Origin: Caballeronia sp. GAFFF1 | GTDB lineage: Bacteria; Pseudomonadota; Gammaproteobacteria; Burkholderiales; Burkholderiaceae | Reading direction: 5' to 3' | Length of the DNA stretch: 64,000 nt | Assembly (NCBI RefSeq): GCF_023630705.1 | Contig: NZ_JALQEM010000030.1 | Span: 1-64,000 of the forward strand | Shown: one piece after another, positions 7,602-16,594 of the stretch | Numbering within the stretch: position 1 is the first letter of the stretch | Layout: each line of letters starts with the position of its first letter | The notes under the pieces: generated by a model | What the model saw: the letters and a program-made list of their open reading frames with translations, nothing else | What the model was told of the DNA's origin: nothing | The model's database searches: none | Translations under genes and position numbers: made by a program

Positions 7602-8537
7602 ATGAAAGTCGAACGCATCACGGTCAGCGAATTTTCTCAGAGCGTCATGGCCGTGCCGCCCCTTGCGCGGCGAGCCGACTATTCACTCGACGAGGCGCAG
7701 AACCGCGCGCTGGTGGCCCATATCGAGGCCGGCGGCGTGCGCACTGTGCTGTATGGCGGCAACGCCAACCTCTATCACGTCGCAGTGAGCGAATATCGTG
7801 AACTGCTCGACATGCTGGCGCAAATCGCCGGGCCGCAAACGCGCGTCATTCCGGCGATAGGTCCCGACTACGGGAAGATGCTCGATCAGGCGCGCATTCT
7901 GGCGCAAACCGACTACCGCACCGTGATGGTCCTGCCGCTAGCGGGGTTCACAACGCCGCAGGGCGTCGCAACCGGACTCAGGCGGCTCACGGATATCGCC
8001 GGCATGCCTTTCACGCTCTACATCAAGAGCGAGGACTACATCGACGTCGATACCCTTGCGGCGCTCGTCGCCGACGGCACGCTGCTCGCCGTCAAATATG
8101 CGATCGTGCGTGCCGACCCGTCCGACGATCCTTTTCTGCGGCGGCTTCTCGACAGCGTGCCGGCGTCGCAAGTCATATCCGGCATGGGCGAGCGGCCCGC
8201 GCTGGTGCACTCGCGCGATTTCGGCCTCGCCGCGTGGACGACCGGCTCGGGTTGCATCGCCCCGCACGCCGTGATGGCGCTGCTGCGCGCCGCGAAGTCC
8301 GGAGAAGCGGACGAAGCGCAGCGTCTCTACGACCGCTTTCTTCCGCTGGAAACACTGCGCGACGACATCTCGCTGATTCGCGTGCTGCACGACGCCGTCA
8401 CGCTCTCAGGCATCGCGGACATGGGCCCGATTCTGCCGCTCCTTTCCGCAACGCCTGAGCATGCTTTGCCCGCCGTCGAGCGGGAAGCGCGGATTCTCCT
8501 CACATTCGACCGTACGCTCGCAGGAAACGCCGGGTAA
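7602..8537 (+). CDS. Dihydrodipicolinate synthase/N-acetylneuraminate lyase superfamily protein
   Basis: A 311-aa class I aldolase-type TIM barrel. The Schiff-base Lys is probably K165 (LLAVKYAIV) and the catalytic Tyr Y140 (TLYIKS). The substrate-binding motif that reads G-T-T-G-E in DapA is replaced by YGGNAN at 51-56, so this is not lysine biosynthesis; a lyase or dehydratase acting on a sugar acid or keto acid is likely. The gene lies directly behind the GntR operator and ahead of an ABC importer and aldose-epimerase homologue. Exact reaction unknown. Confidence 0.82.
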   Translation: MKVERITVSEFSQSVMAVPPLARRADYSLDEAQNRALVAHIEAGGVRTVLYGGNANLYHVAVSEYRELLDMLAQIAGPQTRVIPAIGPDYGKMLDQARILAQTDYRTVMVLPLAGFTTPQGVATGLRRLTDIAGMPFTLYIKSEDYIDVDTLAALVADGTLLAVKYAIVRADPSDDPFLRRLLDSVPASQVISGMGERPALVHSRDFGLAAWTTGSGCIAPHAVMALLRAAKSGEADEAQRLYDRFLPLETLRDDISLIRVLHDAVTLSGIADMGPILPLLSATPEHALPAVEREARILLTFDRTLAGNAG

Positions 8538-8870
8538 AAGAAGTAAAACAAGCGGGGTAACGAGGCGCTCCGGGTATATCCCGACAGCCGGGCGCAACGC
8601 CGCGCCAGAACGCATTCAACTGCCTTTCTGCACTGCAAGGAAACAGGGAAAGCCGCCGCCGATTTGCTTGACATACGATGATTCGGTTGGCTATTTTGCT
8701 GCTTCGTGAGCTAATAACGACGCGAGGGCGCCGACCGACAGACCAAGAGACAGCGCACCGAGCACCATCAGAACGAAGCACGAACAGGCCGGCGATCGAA
8801 TTCATCGACAGAATCGACAAGCGACCGGACCTCGTCCCAATAGCGGTTGCGAGAGAAGTGAGGAGACAAC
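8538..8870 (+). promoter_or_regulatory. Leader of the ABC importer operon with candidate promoter at 8668-8697
   Basis: A 333-base gap with no gene. TTGACA at 8668-8673 and TATTTT at 8692-8697 with an 18-base spacer form a good sigma-70 promoter, leaving a leader of about 165 bases before the binding-protein gene. The -35 sits in TTGCTTGACAT, a partial match to the palindrome at 7528, so the same GntR may act here. No clear riboswitch or terminator is visible in the leader. Confidence 0.5.
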
Positions 8871-10043
8871 ATGGCTTTCAAGGCAGGACTGTCAGTGAAA
8901 CTGGCGGCGCTGTGCGTCGCCGTGAGCGCGGCGTTCGCGACGAGCGCGGCGCAGGCGGCGGACCCGGTGGCGATCAACATCGTGGACGTCGCGGGCAATC
9001 TTCAACTGACGCAGAAGGGCTTCGAAGCGTTCAAGGCAAAGTACCCGGATCTCGTGTCCAGCATCACGTTCACCAACGCGCCTGCGCCGCAGCTGCCGGG
9101 CAAGATCAAGGCGATGCAGGCGGCAGGCCGCTCGGACATCGACCTCGTGGTGACCGGCACCGATGCGCTCGCCGCCGGCATCCAGCAGGGCCTGTGGGAG
9201 AAGCTGCTGCCCGAGCACGCCGCCGTGTTCCCCGGCGTACTGGACAAATACGCGCCCGGTCCGCGCAAGATGCAGGACATCGCGCAAGGCTACGGTCTCG
9301 AAGTGACGTACATGCCCGCCGGCCCGCTGCTCGAATACAACCCGGCCAAGGTCAGCGATCCGCCGAAGACGCCGGATCAGTTGCTCGCGTGGTGCAAGGC
9401 GCATCCGAACAAGCTGATCTATGCGCGTCCGGCCAATTCCGGTCCGGGGCGCACGTTCCTGATGGGCCTGCCGTACGTGCTCGGCGACAAGAATCCGGCG
9501 GACCCGGTCAACGGCTGGGACAAGACCTGGGCTTTCCTCAAGCAGCTGAACGACTGCATTCCTTACTACCCGGGCGGCACGTCGGCCGTGATGAAGGAAC
9601 TGGGCGAAGGCACGCGTGACATGACCGTCACCGTGACCGGCTGGGACATCAATCCGCGCGCGCTCGGCATCGTGCCGGCCGAATTCAAGGTGCAGGCGTT
9701 CGACAACATGACGTGGGTGAACGACGCTCACTACATGGTTATTCCGAAGGGCGTGCCGAAAGAAAAGCTCGACGTGCTCTACAAGCTGATGAACTTCATG
9801 CTGGAACCGGCGCAACAGGCGTTGACTTACGACGACGGCTATTTCTATCCCGGCCCGGCAGTCAAGGACGTGCCGCTGTCGGCTGCGCCCGCGAAGAGCC
9901 AGGAAGTGATTCAGAAGTTCGGCCGCCCCGAGTACGCGAAGCTGCTGGCTGACCGGCCGCACGTCGTGCCGCTGAATGCGCAGGCGATGGTTGCCGCGTT
10001 CCAGAAGTGGGACCGCGAAATCGGCGCGCAGAAGACGAAGTAA
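8871..10043 (+). CDS. ABC importer periplasmic substrate-binding protein
   Basis: A 390-aa secreted protein with signal peptide (1-29, cut after AAQA) and an extracellular solute-binding fold resembling the putrescine/iron/2-aminoethylphosphonate group, for example DLVVTGTDALAAGIQQGLW and later DAHYMVIPKGVPKE. It delivers substrate to the two permeases encoded downstream. A strong GAGGAGA precedes the ATG. Substrate is not deducible; the neighbouring lyase and aldose-epimerase homologue point to a sugar acid or related compound. First gene of a five-gene operon. Confidence 0.88.
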   Translation: MAFKAGLSVKLAALCVAVSAAFATSAAQAADPVAINIVDVAGNLQLTQKGFEAFKAKYPDLVSSITFTNAPAPQLPGKIKAMQAAGRSDIDLVVTGTDALAAGIQQGLWEKLLPEHAAVFPGVLDKYAPGPRKMQDIAQGYGLEVTYMPAGPLLEYNPAKVSDPPKTPDQLLAWCKAHPNKLIYARPANSGPGRTFLMGLPYVLGDKNPADPVNGWDKTWAFLKQLNDCIPYYPGGTSAVMKELGEGTRDMTVTVTGWDINPRALGIVPAEFKVQAFDNMTWVNDAHYMVIPKGVPKEKLDVLYKLMNFMLEPAQQALTYDDGYFYPGPAVKDVPLSAAPAKSQEVIQKFGRPEYAKLLADRPHVVPLNAQAMVAAFQKWDREIGAQKTK

Positions 10044-10067
10044 GCACATCGCACTCGCAGGCCCATG

Positions 10068-10097
10068 GCGGCGGCGTTCCTTTCGGGGCGTCGCCGC
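10068..10097 (+). promoter_or_regulatory. Intra-operon stem-loop between binding protein and ATPase genes
   Basis: An uninterrupted 13-bp stem (10068-10080 with 10085-10097), including three G-U pairs, closed by a TTTC loop and lacking a T tract. Such hairpins behind binding-protein genes often protect the upstream mRNA from 3' decay, raising binding-protein output over the membrane components. Confidence 0.55.
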
Positions 10098-10117
10098 TCG
10101 CGCAACAGGAAATCGCC

Positions 10118-11194
10118 ATGAAGCACACTTTTGAGCAGTTGCGCCTCGACTCCGTCTCGCGCAGCTTCACCAACGCGCAGGGACATCAGCTCGCCGCGCT
10201 GAAAGGACTCGATCTCGACATCCAGCGCGGCGAGTTCATCGCGCTGCTCGGGCCCTCGGGCTGCGGCAAATCCACCGCGCTGAACTGCATCGCCGGATTG
10301 CAGCCGCTGACGGGCGGCGGCATCTGGCTCGACGACAAGCGCATCGACGTGCTGCCGCCCGAGAAGCGCGGCTTTGGCATGGTCTTTCAGAATTACGCTC
10401 TCTTTCCGCACATGTCGGTGCTCGACAACGTCGGCTTCGGACTGAAGATGCGCGGCGTATCGAAAGCGGAAGCGGTCAAGCGCGCGAAAGCGGCGCTGCA
10501 ACTCGTGCAGCTCACGGGCCACGACGCGAAGCTCCCCGGCCAGCTTTCGGGCGGCCAGCAGCAGCGCGTGGCGATCGCGCGGGCGATCGTCATCGAGCCG
10601 CCGCTCGTGTTGATGGACGAGCCGCTCTCGAACCTCGACACGAAGCTGCGCATCGAAATGCGCGCCGAAATCCGCCGCATTCACGGCAAGCTGGAGCGCG
10701 CGACCATCTACGTGACGCACGATCAGGACGAAGCGCTCTCGATGGCAGATCGCATCGTCGTGATGAAGGAGGGCGTCGTGCAGCAAGTCGCGCCGCCGAA
10801 GGAAGTCTATTCGCGGCCGAAGAACCTGCATGTCGCGCGTTTCATGGGCTTTCGCAATGTCGCGCCGTTCATGCTCGAAGGCACGCAGGGCGACACGGTC
10901 GCCGTGAGCGCGAACGGCGTGCGCCTCTTCGGCACGCCGATGGAAGGCTTCGACAGCAAGAACGTGAGCGTCGCGCTGCGTCCGGAAGACATGGAACGCG
11001 CCGCGCCCGGCGACCAGAACGCGTTCGACGCGCACGTCGAGACCGTCGAATACGGCGGCCGGGATTCGCTCATCCGCGTGAATACGGCGTTCGGCAAGCT
11101 GTGGGCGCGCATTGCGGGCGAATGCGCGGAAGGCGAGCGCATCGTGCTGCGCGTGTCGCCCGCGAAGGCGCTCGTGTACGGAGAAGAAAAATGA
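10118..11194 (+). CDS. ABC importer ATP-binding subunit (PotA/FbpC-like)
   Basis: A 358-aa cytoplasmic ATPase with Walker [11 protein letters not shown]-loop (MVFQNYALF), signature LSGGQQQR, Walker B VLMDEP, the H-loop in YVTHDQ, and a C-terminal TOBE-type regulatory domain (from ~245). It energises the permeases encoded next. The ATG at 10118 fits the family start ([10 protein letters not shown]); a further 37 codons upstream are open but carry the stem-loop. The stop overlaps the next ATG by four bases. Confidence 0.93.
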   Translation: MKHTFEQLRLDSVSRSFTNAQGHQLAALKGLDLDIQRGEFIALLGPSGCGKSTALNCIAGLQPLTGGGIWLDDKRIDVLPPEKRGFGMVFQNYALFPHMSVLDNVGFGLKMRGVSKAEAVKRAKAALQLVQLTGHDAKLPGQLSGGQQQRVAIARAIVIEPPLVLMDEPLSNLDTKLRIEMRAEIRRIHGKLERATIYVTHDQDEALSMADRIVVMKEGVVQQVAPPKEVYSRPKNLHVARFMGFRNVAPFMLEGTQGDTVAVSANGVRLFGTPMEGFDSKNVSVALRPEDMERAAPGDQNAFDAHVETVEYGGRDSLIRVNTAFGKLWARIAGECAEGERIVLRVSPAKALVYGEEK

Positions 11195-12054
11195 TCGCGC
11201 TTCCCGCGCAGCGCGATCCGAAGGGCTGGCTCGTCGCGCCGGCGCTCGTCTTCATCATCGCGCTCTTCATCTACCCGTTCGCGTACGGGCTCATGCTGTC
11301 GTTCAATCCGATGAACGGCGGCGGCGCCTGGGCGAACTACGTGTCGTTTTTCACCGATACGTCGATGTGGCCGACGATCATCGTCACGCTGAAGCTCGCC
11401 GTGCCCGCGACGATCATCAACGTCGGCATTTCGGTGCCCGTCGCGTTCGCGTTGCGGCGCTCGTCGCCGTATCAGAAGTTCGTGACCACGCTGCTCGTCA
11501 TTCCGGTGACGCTCGGCACCGTGCTGATCGCCGACGGCATGCTCACGTACTTCAGCCCGAACGGCTGGTTCCCGCAGGCAGTTCAGGCGCTGCATCTGTA
11601 TGGCGACGAAGTGCGGCTCACGCATAACTACTGGGGCGTGCTCATTTCGCTGATCGTGTCGGGCTTTCCGTTCGCGTTCCTGCTGACGCTTTCCTACGTG
11701 ACGGGCATCGACCCGACGCTCGCGCGCGCCGCCGCCACGCTCGGTGCGAGTCCGTGGCAGCAGTTTCGCCAGATCTATCTGCCGCTCTTGCTGCCCGGCC
11801 TCACGATGACCGCGTGCCTTTCGTTCGTGCAGGCGTTCTCGGTGTTTCCGTCGGCGGTGCTGCTCGGCGCGCCCGCGGGTCCCACGCGCGTGATCTCGAT
11901 TGCCGCGTCGGAAGCTGCGTTCGAAAGCTACGACTATTCGCTGGCATCGACGATTGCGATCGTGATGGGCTTCGTGCAGTTGCTCGTCGTGGGCGGCATG
12001 CTCGGCGCGCGCCGCTTCATCTACACGGGTCCGGTGAGCGGAGGGAAGGGATAA
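11191..12054 (+). CDS. ABC importer permease 1 (PotB-like)
   Basis: A 287-aa inner-membrane protein with six predicted TM helices; the first is VAPALVFIIALFIYPFAYG (about 12-30). The EAA cytoplasmic loop reads RAAATLGASPWQQFRQIYLPLLLPG and contacts the ATPase. Start at 11191 overlaps the ATPase stop (ATGA) and follows GGAGAAG. It shares one base with the next permease start (TAATG). Part of the same importer operon. Confidence 0.92.
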   Translation: MIALPAQRDPKGWLVAPALVFIIALFIYPFAYGLMLSFNPMNGGGAWANYVSFFTDTSMWPTIIVTLKLAVPATIINVGISVPVAFALRRSSPYQKFVTTLLVIPVTLGTVLIADGMLTYFSPNGWFPQAVQALHLYGDEVRLTHNYWGVLISLIVSGFPFAFLLTLSYVTGIDPTLARAAATLGASPWQQFRQIYLPLLLPGLTMTACLSFVQAFSVFPSAVLLGAPAGPTRVISIAASEAAFESYDYSLASTIAIVMGFVQLLVVGGMLGARRFIYTGPVSGGKG

Positions 12055-12962
12055 TGGCAACCGACAACCGCGCGGCGCCCGCCTGGCAGGCCCCCGCGCC
12101 GACTCAACGCTCCGGCAAGAACATGAAACAGCAAGCGAGCCTGCGCGACAGGGTGTGGAAAGCGTTCGTCTGGGTCACGATGGGCTTCTTCCTGCTCAAC
12201 GTCCTGCTTCTCATCGCGACGGTCGCGGTGAATTCCGTCGCGACGCGCTGGTTCGGCACACTGCTGCCGCAAGGGTTCACGCTGCACTGGTACGCGCAGG
12301 CGTGGAGCGACTTTCAGTTGTCGAGCGTGCTGCTCGTGACGCTCGAAGTGGTGGGCGCGGTGGTGCTGCTGTCCATCGTACTCGGCGTGCCCGCGGCGTA
12401 TGCGCTCGCGCGCGTGCAGTTCCCCGGCAAGCGCTTCGCGATGCTCGTGTTCCTGCTGCCGCTGATGGTCCCGCCCGTGACCTACGGCATCCCGATGGCG
12501 ACGGTCATGTACAAGTTCCATCTCGCGGGCACGCTGACCGGCGTGATTCTCGCGAATCTGGTGCCTGCGCTGCCATTCGTGATTCTGGTGATGACGCCGT
12601 TCATCGAGCAGATCGACCCGAATCTGGAATCCGCCGCGCGCATTTTCGGCGCGAACACCGTGCGCTATTTCCGCTACGTGCTATTGCCGCTGCTCGTGCC
12701 GGGCATGCTCGCAGCGGGGCTGCTGGTGCTGGTGCGGACCATCGGCATGTTCGAGCTGACGTTCTTCACCGCCGGGCCGACGACCCAGACGCTCGTCGTC
12801 GCGCTGTACTACGCGGTGTTTTCGACCGGCGTGCGCGCGCCACAATCCATCGACGCCATGGCGATGATCTACATGGCCATCACGCTCGTCTGGGTGTTGA
12901 TCGCGCTGCAATTCGTGAGTCCGACGCAACTGGTCTCGCGCGTGAAAGAGCAGCGGCAGTGA
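12054..12962 (+). CDS. ABC importer permease 2 (PotC-like)
   Basis: A 302-aa inner-membrane protein with an unusually long ~40-residue hydrophilic N-terminus before TM1 (FFLLNVLLLIATVAVNSV). A later ATG (MKQQAS, 12123) could be the true start, but the ATG overlapping the upstream TAA has GGAGGGAAGGG ahead of it. The EAA loop reads SAARIFGANTVRYFRYVLLPLLVPG. It pairs with permease 1 to form the channel. Confidence 0.9.
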   Translation: MATDNRAAPAWQAPAPTQRSGKNMKQQASLRDRVWKAFVWVTMGFFLLNVLLLIATVAVNSVATRWFGTLLPQGFTLHWYAQAWSDFQLSSVLLVTLEVVGAVVLLSIVLGVPAAYALARVQFPGKRFAMLVFLLPLMVPPVTYGIPMATVMYKFHLAGTLTGVILANLVPALPFVILVMTPFIEQIDPNLESAARIFGANTVRYFRYVLLPLLVPGMLAAGLLVLVRTIGMFELTFFTAGPTTQTLVVALYYAVFSTGVRAPQSIDAMAMIYMAITLVWVLIALQFVSPTQLVSRVKEQRQ

Positions 12963-13873
12963 CGTTCTCGAAGCCGATGCGCCCGGTTGTCGAGTTGCGT
13001 GCCGAGCCGCGCCTTCGCGTGGCGAGCGGGCCGCATGTGATCGAGGTGGCGCCGGCCGCTGGCGGGCGCATCACGCGTTTCACGACGCACGACGAAGCCG
13101 GCGCGCACGACTGGCTCGTGCCGATCACCGCGCCGAGCTGGCCGTGCGACGCGTGGCCGAAGGGCGGCTGCTATCCGCTCGTGCCGTTCTCGAACCGCGT
13201 GCGGGATGCGCGGTTTCCCGCGCCGGGCGGCGAGCGCGTCGAACTGGCGACGTTTCCCGGCATGGCGCACGCGCTGCACGGCTTCGGGCAGTACGCGGCA
13301 TGGCGCGTCGAACGTCACGACGCCGATTGCATCGAACTGCGTTACACGCATCGCGAGGGCGAGCACGGCTGGCCGTGGGCGTTCGACGCGATCCAGACGA
13401 TTCACGCGGCCGTCGACGGCGCGCATGTGTCGATGCGCGTCGTCAACCGCTCGCCACGGCCGATGCCGGCGGGCTTCGGTTTTCATCCGTACTTCGCGGC
13501 GCTTGAAGCCGAACTGGATGCCGCGACGCTCTGGCGCCATGAAGCCGAGATCGCGCTGGGACCGTCGGACGAGCATCCGCCGCGCCGTCACGTGAAAGAG
13601 TCGGGCGGCTATACGCGGTATCTGAGCGGCTGGGACGGCCGAGCGACGCTTTTCTATGCCGATGGCCGCGCGCTCGCGCTCGAAGCCGACGGCGCGCTGG
13701 GACATGCGGTCGTGCATTGCCCGGCAGGCGGTGCGTACCTCTGCGTGGAGCCGGTCTCGCATGTGAGCGACGGCTTCAATCTCGACGCGCAAGGTATCGG
13801 CGGAACGGGCGTCGTGGTCATTGCGCCGGGGAGCGAAGTCGCCGCGTCGCTCGCCATGAGACCGGGGCGCTGA
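12959..13873 (+). CDS. Aldose 1-epimerase-like (galactose mutarotase fold) protein
   Basis: A 304-aa beta-sandwich enzyme. The family pattern is visible: G.I.RF near 38, Y.LVPFSNRVR, HALHGFGQ (catalytic His region), GFGFHPYF (second His), and VEPVSHVSDGFN with the catalytic Glu. It interconverts sugar anomers or acts on phosphosugars. The GTG start overlaps the permease stop by four bases (GTGA), which ties it to the importer operon and argues that the transported compound is a sugar or sugar derivative. Confidence 0.85.
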   Translation: MTFSKPMRPVVELRAEPRLRVASGPHVIEVAPAAGGRITRFTTHDEAGAHDWLVPITAPSWPCDAWPKGGCYPLVPFSNRVRDARFPAPGGERVELATFPGMAHALHGFGQYAAWRVERHDADCIELRYTHREGEHGWPWAFDAIQTIHAAVDGAHVSMRVVNRSPRPMPAGFGFHPYFAALEAELDAATLWRHEAEIALGPSDEHPPRRHVKESGGYTRYLSGWDGRATLFYADGRALALEADGALGHAVVHCPAGGAYLCVEPVSHVSDGFNLDAQGIGGTGVVVIAPGSEVAASLAMRPGR

Positions 13874-13886
13874 ACCGGGCCGCCGC

Positions 13887-14339
13887 TCACCGCGCGAGCG
13901 GCGCGGTAAAGAACGCATCGACCAGATCGACGATGCGCCATGTCGAACACGGACGCCTGCAATGCGCGTCGAAGCCCGCGTCCTTCAACTTCTGCACCGG
14001 ATCGGCGGGCCACACGTTGCTCATCGCGACCAGCAAACGCCCCGTCACGTCGGCGTCCATGCGCAGCGTGCGAATGAAGACATAGCCGGGATCGCTGTCC
14101 AGGGCCGTATCGAGCACGAGCGCCTGTGGCTGCCAGCTATGCAGCAGCGCGCGCACCGACGCCAGATCCTGCGCGTGGATGACCTGCAGGCCTTTCAACC
14201 GAAGCTGCACCGCTAGCGAATCCGCGATGGACTTGTCCTTGTGCGCGATCAGCACGCGCCGCGCGGAGTCGTCCGGGCGCGCGCGCTTGATGCGCCACAG
14301 GGCGAATTCGCTTTCGTTGTCGGATGAGCGGGGTGGCAT
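13887..14339 (-). CDS. Receiver-only protein with degenerate active site
   Basis: A 150-aa protein that is one receiver domain (~27-145) after a charged ~25-residue N-terminus. The probable phospho-acceptor is D77 (LVLDTAL), but the usual acidic pair is replaced by H33-K34-D35 and the invariant Lys-Pro by R-R-P (128-130), so normal phosphorylation chemistry is doubtful. GAGGAGAA precedes the ATG. It is divergent from a NarL-type regulator 178 bases away. It may act as a decoy, phosphate sink or phosphorylation-independent adaptor. Confidence 0.75.
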   Translation of the reverse strand: MPPRSSDNESEFALWRIKRARPDDSARRVLIAHKDKSIADSLAVQLRLKGLQVIHAQDLASVRALLHSWQPQALVLDTALDSDPGYVFIRTLRMDADVTGRLLVAMSNVWPADPVQKLKDAGFDAHCRRPCSTWRIVDLVDAFFTAPLAR

Positions 14340-14517
14340 CGCGTTCTCCTCTTCGTGACGGATGCGTCGAGTGTCGGCCGGCCGCGTGCCGCCCGACACC
14401 CGGCGGCGGCGGGGAGCGGCGAACATTCTGGGAGACTGCCGAATGTATCCCTTCGAATGGAGGGGTTCGACCGGCGACAGGCGCGCGTAATATCGGAAGC
14501 GTTCTCGGGGACTCGCA

Positions 14518-15213
14518 ATGGAAAACGGCTATTTCAAAACAGTATTGCTGGTAGAGGACGAAGGGCTCACGCGCAGCGCGATGAAAACGCTGATCCTCGC
14601 GAACGAGCCCTTGCTCGAGATCGACGAAGCCGATGGATTCGAGCAGGCGAAAGCGAAGCTCTCGGCGAATTCGTACGATCTGATGTTTCTCGACTATCAC
14701 TTGCGCGGCCAGGCCACCGGCATGGACCTGCTCAACTGGATACGCGAGGAGGAGCGCGAGGTTCAGACCATCATGCTGTCCGCTCAGGACGACCGCGATA
14801 CCGTGCTCGAATGCATTCGGAACGGCGCGTGCGGTTTCATCTCGAAGGGCAGCGAGCAGGGCGCGAGCGTGTTTCGCGAAGCGCTGAAGACCATTCTTAA
14901 CGGGCGCGTCTATCTGCCCAACACGGTGCTCGGCAAAGGCGGCCACAGCCCGAAGCCGGTCTCGACGCATGCAGGCGTCACCATCGAATCGCTCGATCTG
15001 CCGCCACGCCTGACCGAAACGCTGCGCTATCTGCTGCAAGGGCTGTCGAACAAGGCCATCGCGCGCAAGATGAACATCAGCGAGAACACGGCCAAGGAAT
15101 ATTCGAGCGACCTGCTCGCGCGCTTTCATGTCACGCGGCGAACCTTCCTGATCGTCGAAATGGCGCGGCGGGGCATCGAAATGCCGATGGGCAACACGTC
15201 GTCGGCGTCCTGA
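14518..15213 (+). CDS. NarL/FixJ-type response regulator, orphan
   Basis: A 231-aa regulator with receiver domain (acidic E13/D14, phospho-acceptor D59 in FLDYHL, S88, K110) and a C-terminal LuxR-type helix-turn-helix (about 160-205: LLQGLSNKAIARKMNISENTAKEYSS). The recognition helix differs slightly from the usual TVK.H pattern (TAKEYS). No histidine kinase is nearby; the only neighbour is the divergent receiver-only protein. GGGGA lies upstream of the ATG. Confidence 0.88.
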   Translation: MENGYFKTVLLVEDEGLTRSAMKTLILANEPLLEIDEADGFEQAKAKLSANSYDLMFLDYHLRGQATGMDLLNWIREEEREVQTIMLSAQDDRDTVLECIRNGACGFISKGSEQGASVFREALKTILNGRVYLPNTVLGKGGHSPKPVSTHAGVTIESLDLPPRLTETLRYLLQGLSNKAIARKMNISENTAKEYSSDLLARFHVTRRTFLIVEMARRGIEMPMGNTSSAS

Positions 15214-15349
15214 GCGGCTTGTCAGGGCACGGCGCCGTCGCGCGCGCGCCGCGTCCCCTTTTCTCAAAACTCCGAGGATTCACACCGGAATGGTAAGGTA
15301 GAGCCCGGTTTATTTTGAGATGGGAAACGCGCAGGTGAAGAGCAGGTCG

Positions 15350-15892
15350 ATGACTCATAGAATGAAAGGCGTCAGCGCGGCATTCGCGCTGGCAACGGCG
15401 CTCGCGCTCGCTGCATGCGCGCCGCTCCCCGATCAGCAGAAGAGCGCCGATGCGGCCGCGGCTGCCTCGGCGGCGCAAGCCGCGCAGGCGGCCTCCGCAG
15501 CGGCAGCGGCGAAAGCCGCCGCGCAACCTTCGGGGCCGACGGAACAGCGCATCGTCGTCGGCGGGGCGAACGGGTATCGCGTGACCGTCAAGACGACGCC
15601 GCCCGCGCAGGTTTGCGACAACGCCGCCTTCGCGGACGGCGTGCGCTACGGCTACGCGCTGACATGGAACCGGCTCGTCGGCGAGGCCGTGCGTGAAAAC
15701 GGCGGCAAGACGCTCAAGAGCAAGCTCGGCAAGTTCGACCCGTCCGCCATCCACTCGCAAGACGACCAGTACAAGATCCAGTGGGACGGCAAGGAGCGCA
15801 CCAACGCGTGCGCGTCCGACGGCTATCTGATCGGGCGGATCGTCGGCACGCATCTCGCCGGCGTCGACATGCGCAACGGCAAGCCGTCGTAA
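15350..15892 (+). CDS. Putative lipoprotein with Ala-rich linker
   Basis: A 180-aa protein with a lipobox LALAAC, so it is likely exported and lipidated. An Ala/Gln-rich low-complexity linker of about 40 residues follows (ADAAAAASAAQ...), then a globular ~110-residue C-terminal part with two Cys. No family recognised. The ATG at 15350 gives a normal signal peptide; 15320 and 15362 are other in-frame ATGs. It converges with the lipoprotein gene at 15906, 13 bases away. Confidence 0.7.
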   Translation: MTHRMKGVSAAFALATALALAACAPLPDQQKSADAAAAASAAQAAQAASAAAAAKAAAQPSGPTEQRIVVGGANGYRVTVKTTPPAQVCDNAAFADGVRYGYALTWNRLVGEAVRENGGKTLKSKLGKFDPSAIHSQDDQYKIQWDGKERTNACASDGYLIGRIVGTHLAGVDMRNGKPS

Positions 15893-15905
15893 TACGCGGC
15901 GCGCT

Positions 15906-16256
15906 TCAGTCGCAGGCGCGCGCCGCCGTGACGTAGCGGCTGCCCGCCGCGCTGTCGCCGTAGATCGTGTAGCCGGTGCCGTATGCCGCCGGCTGCGCGA
16001 CGACCAAAATGGCCGATGAGCCGCCTTGTCCCGGAACCGATACCGCCAGCGAATCGGGGCCGAGGCCATATTCCCGCACGCGCGGCGCGATGGGCGTCCA
16101 CCGCGCCTTGACGCACTTCGTGAACTCCAGCGTCGCGAGCGTCGACGCGCCCGAGCCGATGGGCACGGTTTTCAGCAGCGCGTCGTCGGTGCTGACGCAC
16201 CCGTTGAGCGCCAGCGCGAAACAGACTGCCAACGTGCTTGTGACACTTTTTCTCAT
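15906..16256 (-). CDS. Small putative lipoprotein
   Basis: A 116-aa protein with a short signal peptide and lipobox (MRKSVTSTLAVCFALALNGC). The mature part has two further Cys, near the middle (FTKCVK) and at the end (RACD), probably a disulphide. Unknown function, presumably periplasmic or outer membrane. Transcribed away from mprF, so the 338-base gap to 16594 holds both promoters. Confidence 0.7.
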   Translation of the reverse strand: MRKSVTSTLAVCFALALNGCVSTDDALLKTVPIGSGASTLATLEFTKCVKARWTPIAPRVREYGLGPDSLAVSVPGQGGSSAILVVAQPAAYGTGYTIYGDSAAGSRYVTAARACD

Positions 16257-16594
16257 ATTTCCGATGCCTTTGGTGGTGGTATCCGCTTAGTCTTCTCGCC
16301 GATGATGCGCGGCGCGCTCGTATTGAAGCAGCCTTCGCTCCCGACGAGATCGGCCTGGGAGCGGGAGTCCGCGTAGAGCGCGCGAAGCCCTTTCCCGAAT
16401 ATCGGTCAAGTTGGGTCAACCGTAGCCGTTATACAGGCGTTTCTTACGCGGAAACCGTTTTGTATGGCGAGCCGCTGGCGAATACCGACGCGGCGCGCCC
16501 ACTGTGCATCATGCGCCGCCCCCGATAACAACGATTTGCGCCGCAGCCGGCAGTGTCATCGCCGGATCGCGGCGCGAGCAAGTCCAGAAAACGC
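16257..16594. promoter_or_regulatory. Divergent promoter region between lipoprotein gene and mprF
   Basis: No gene. A direct repeat GGTCAA at 16404-16409 and 16414-16419 (period 10) lies about 180 bases before mprF. Tandem half-sites one helical turn apart are typical of OmpR-family binding, so this is a weak candidate for mprF control. I could not find a convincing -35/-10 pair for mprF. Confidence 0.3.

Noticed and set aside
7602..8537. 4-hydroxy-tetrahydrodipicolinate synthase (dapA)
   Set aside because: The DapA substrate motif is replaced by GGNAN and the gene sits in a GntR/importer locus, so a lysine-biosynthetic role is unlikely.
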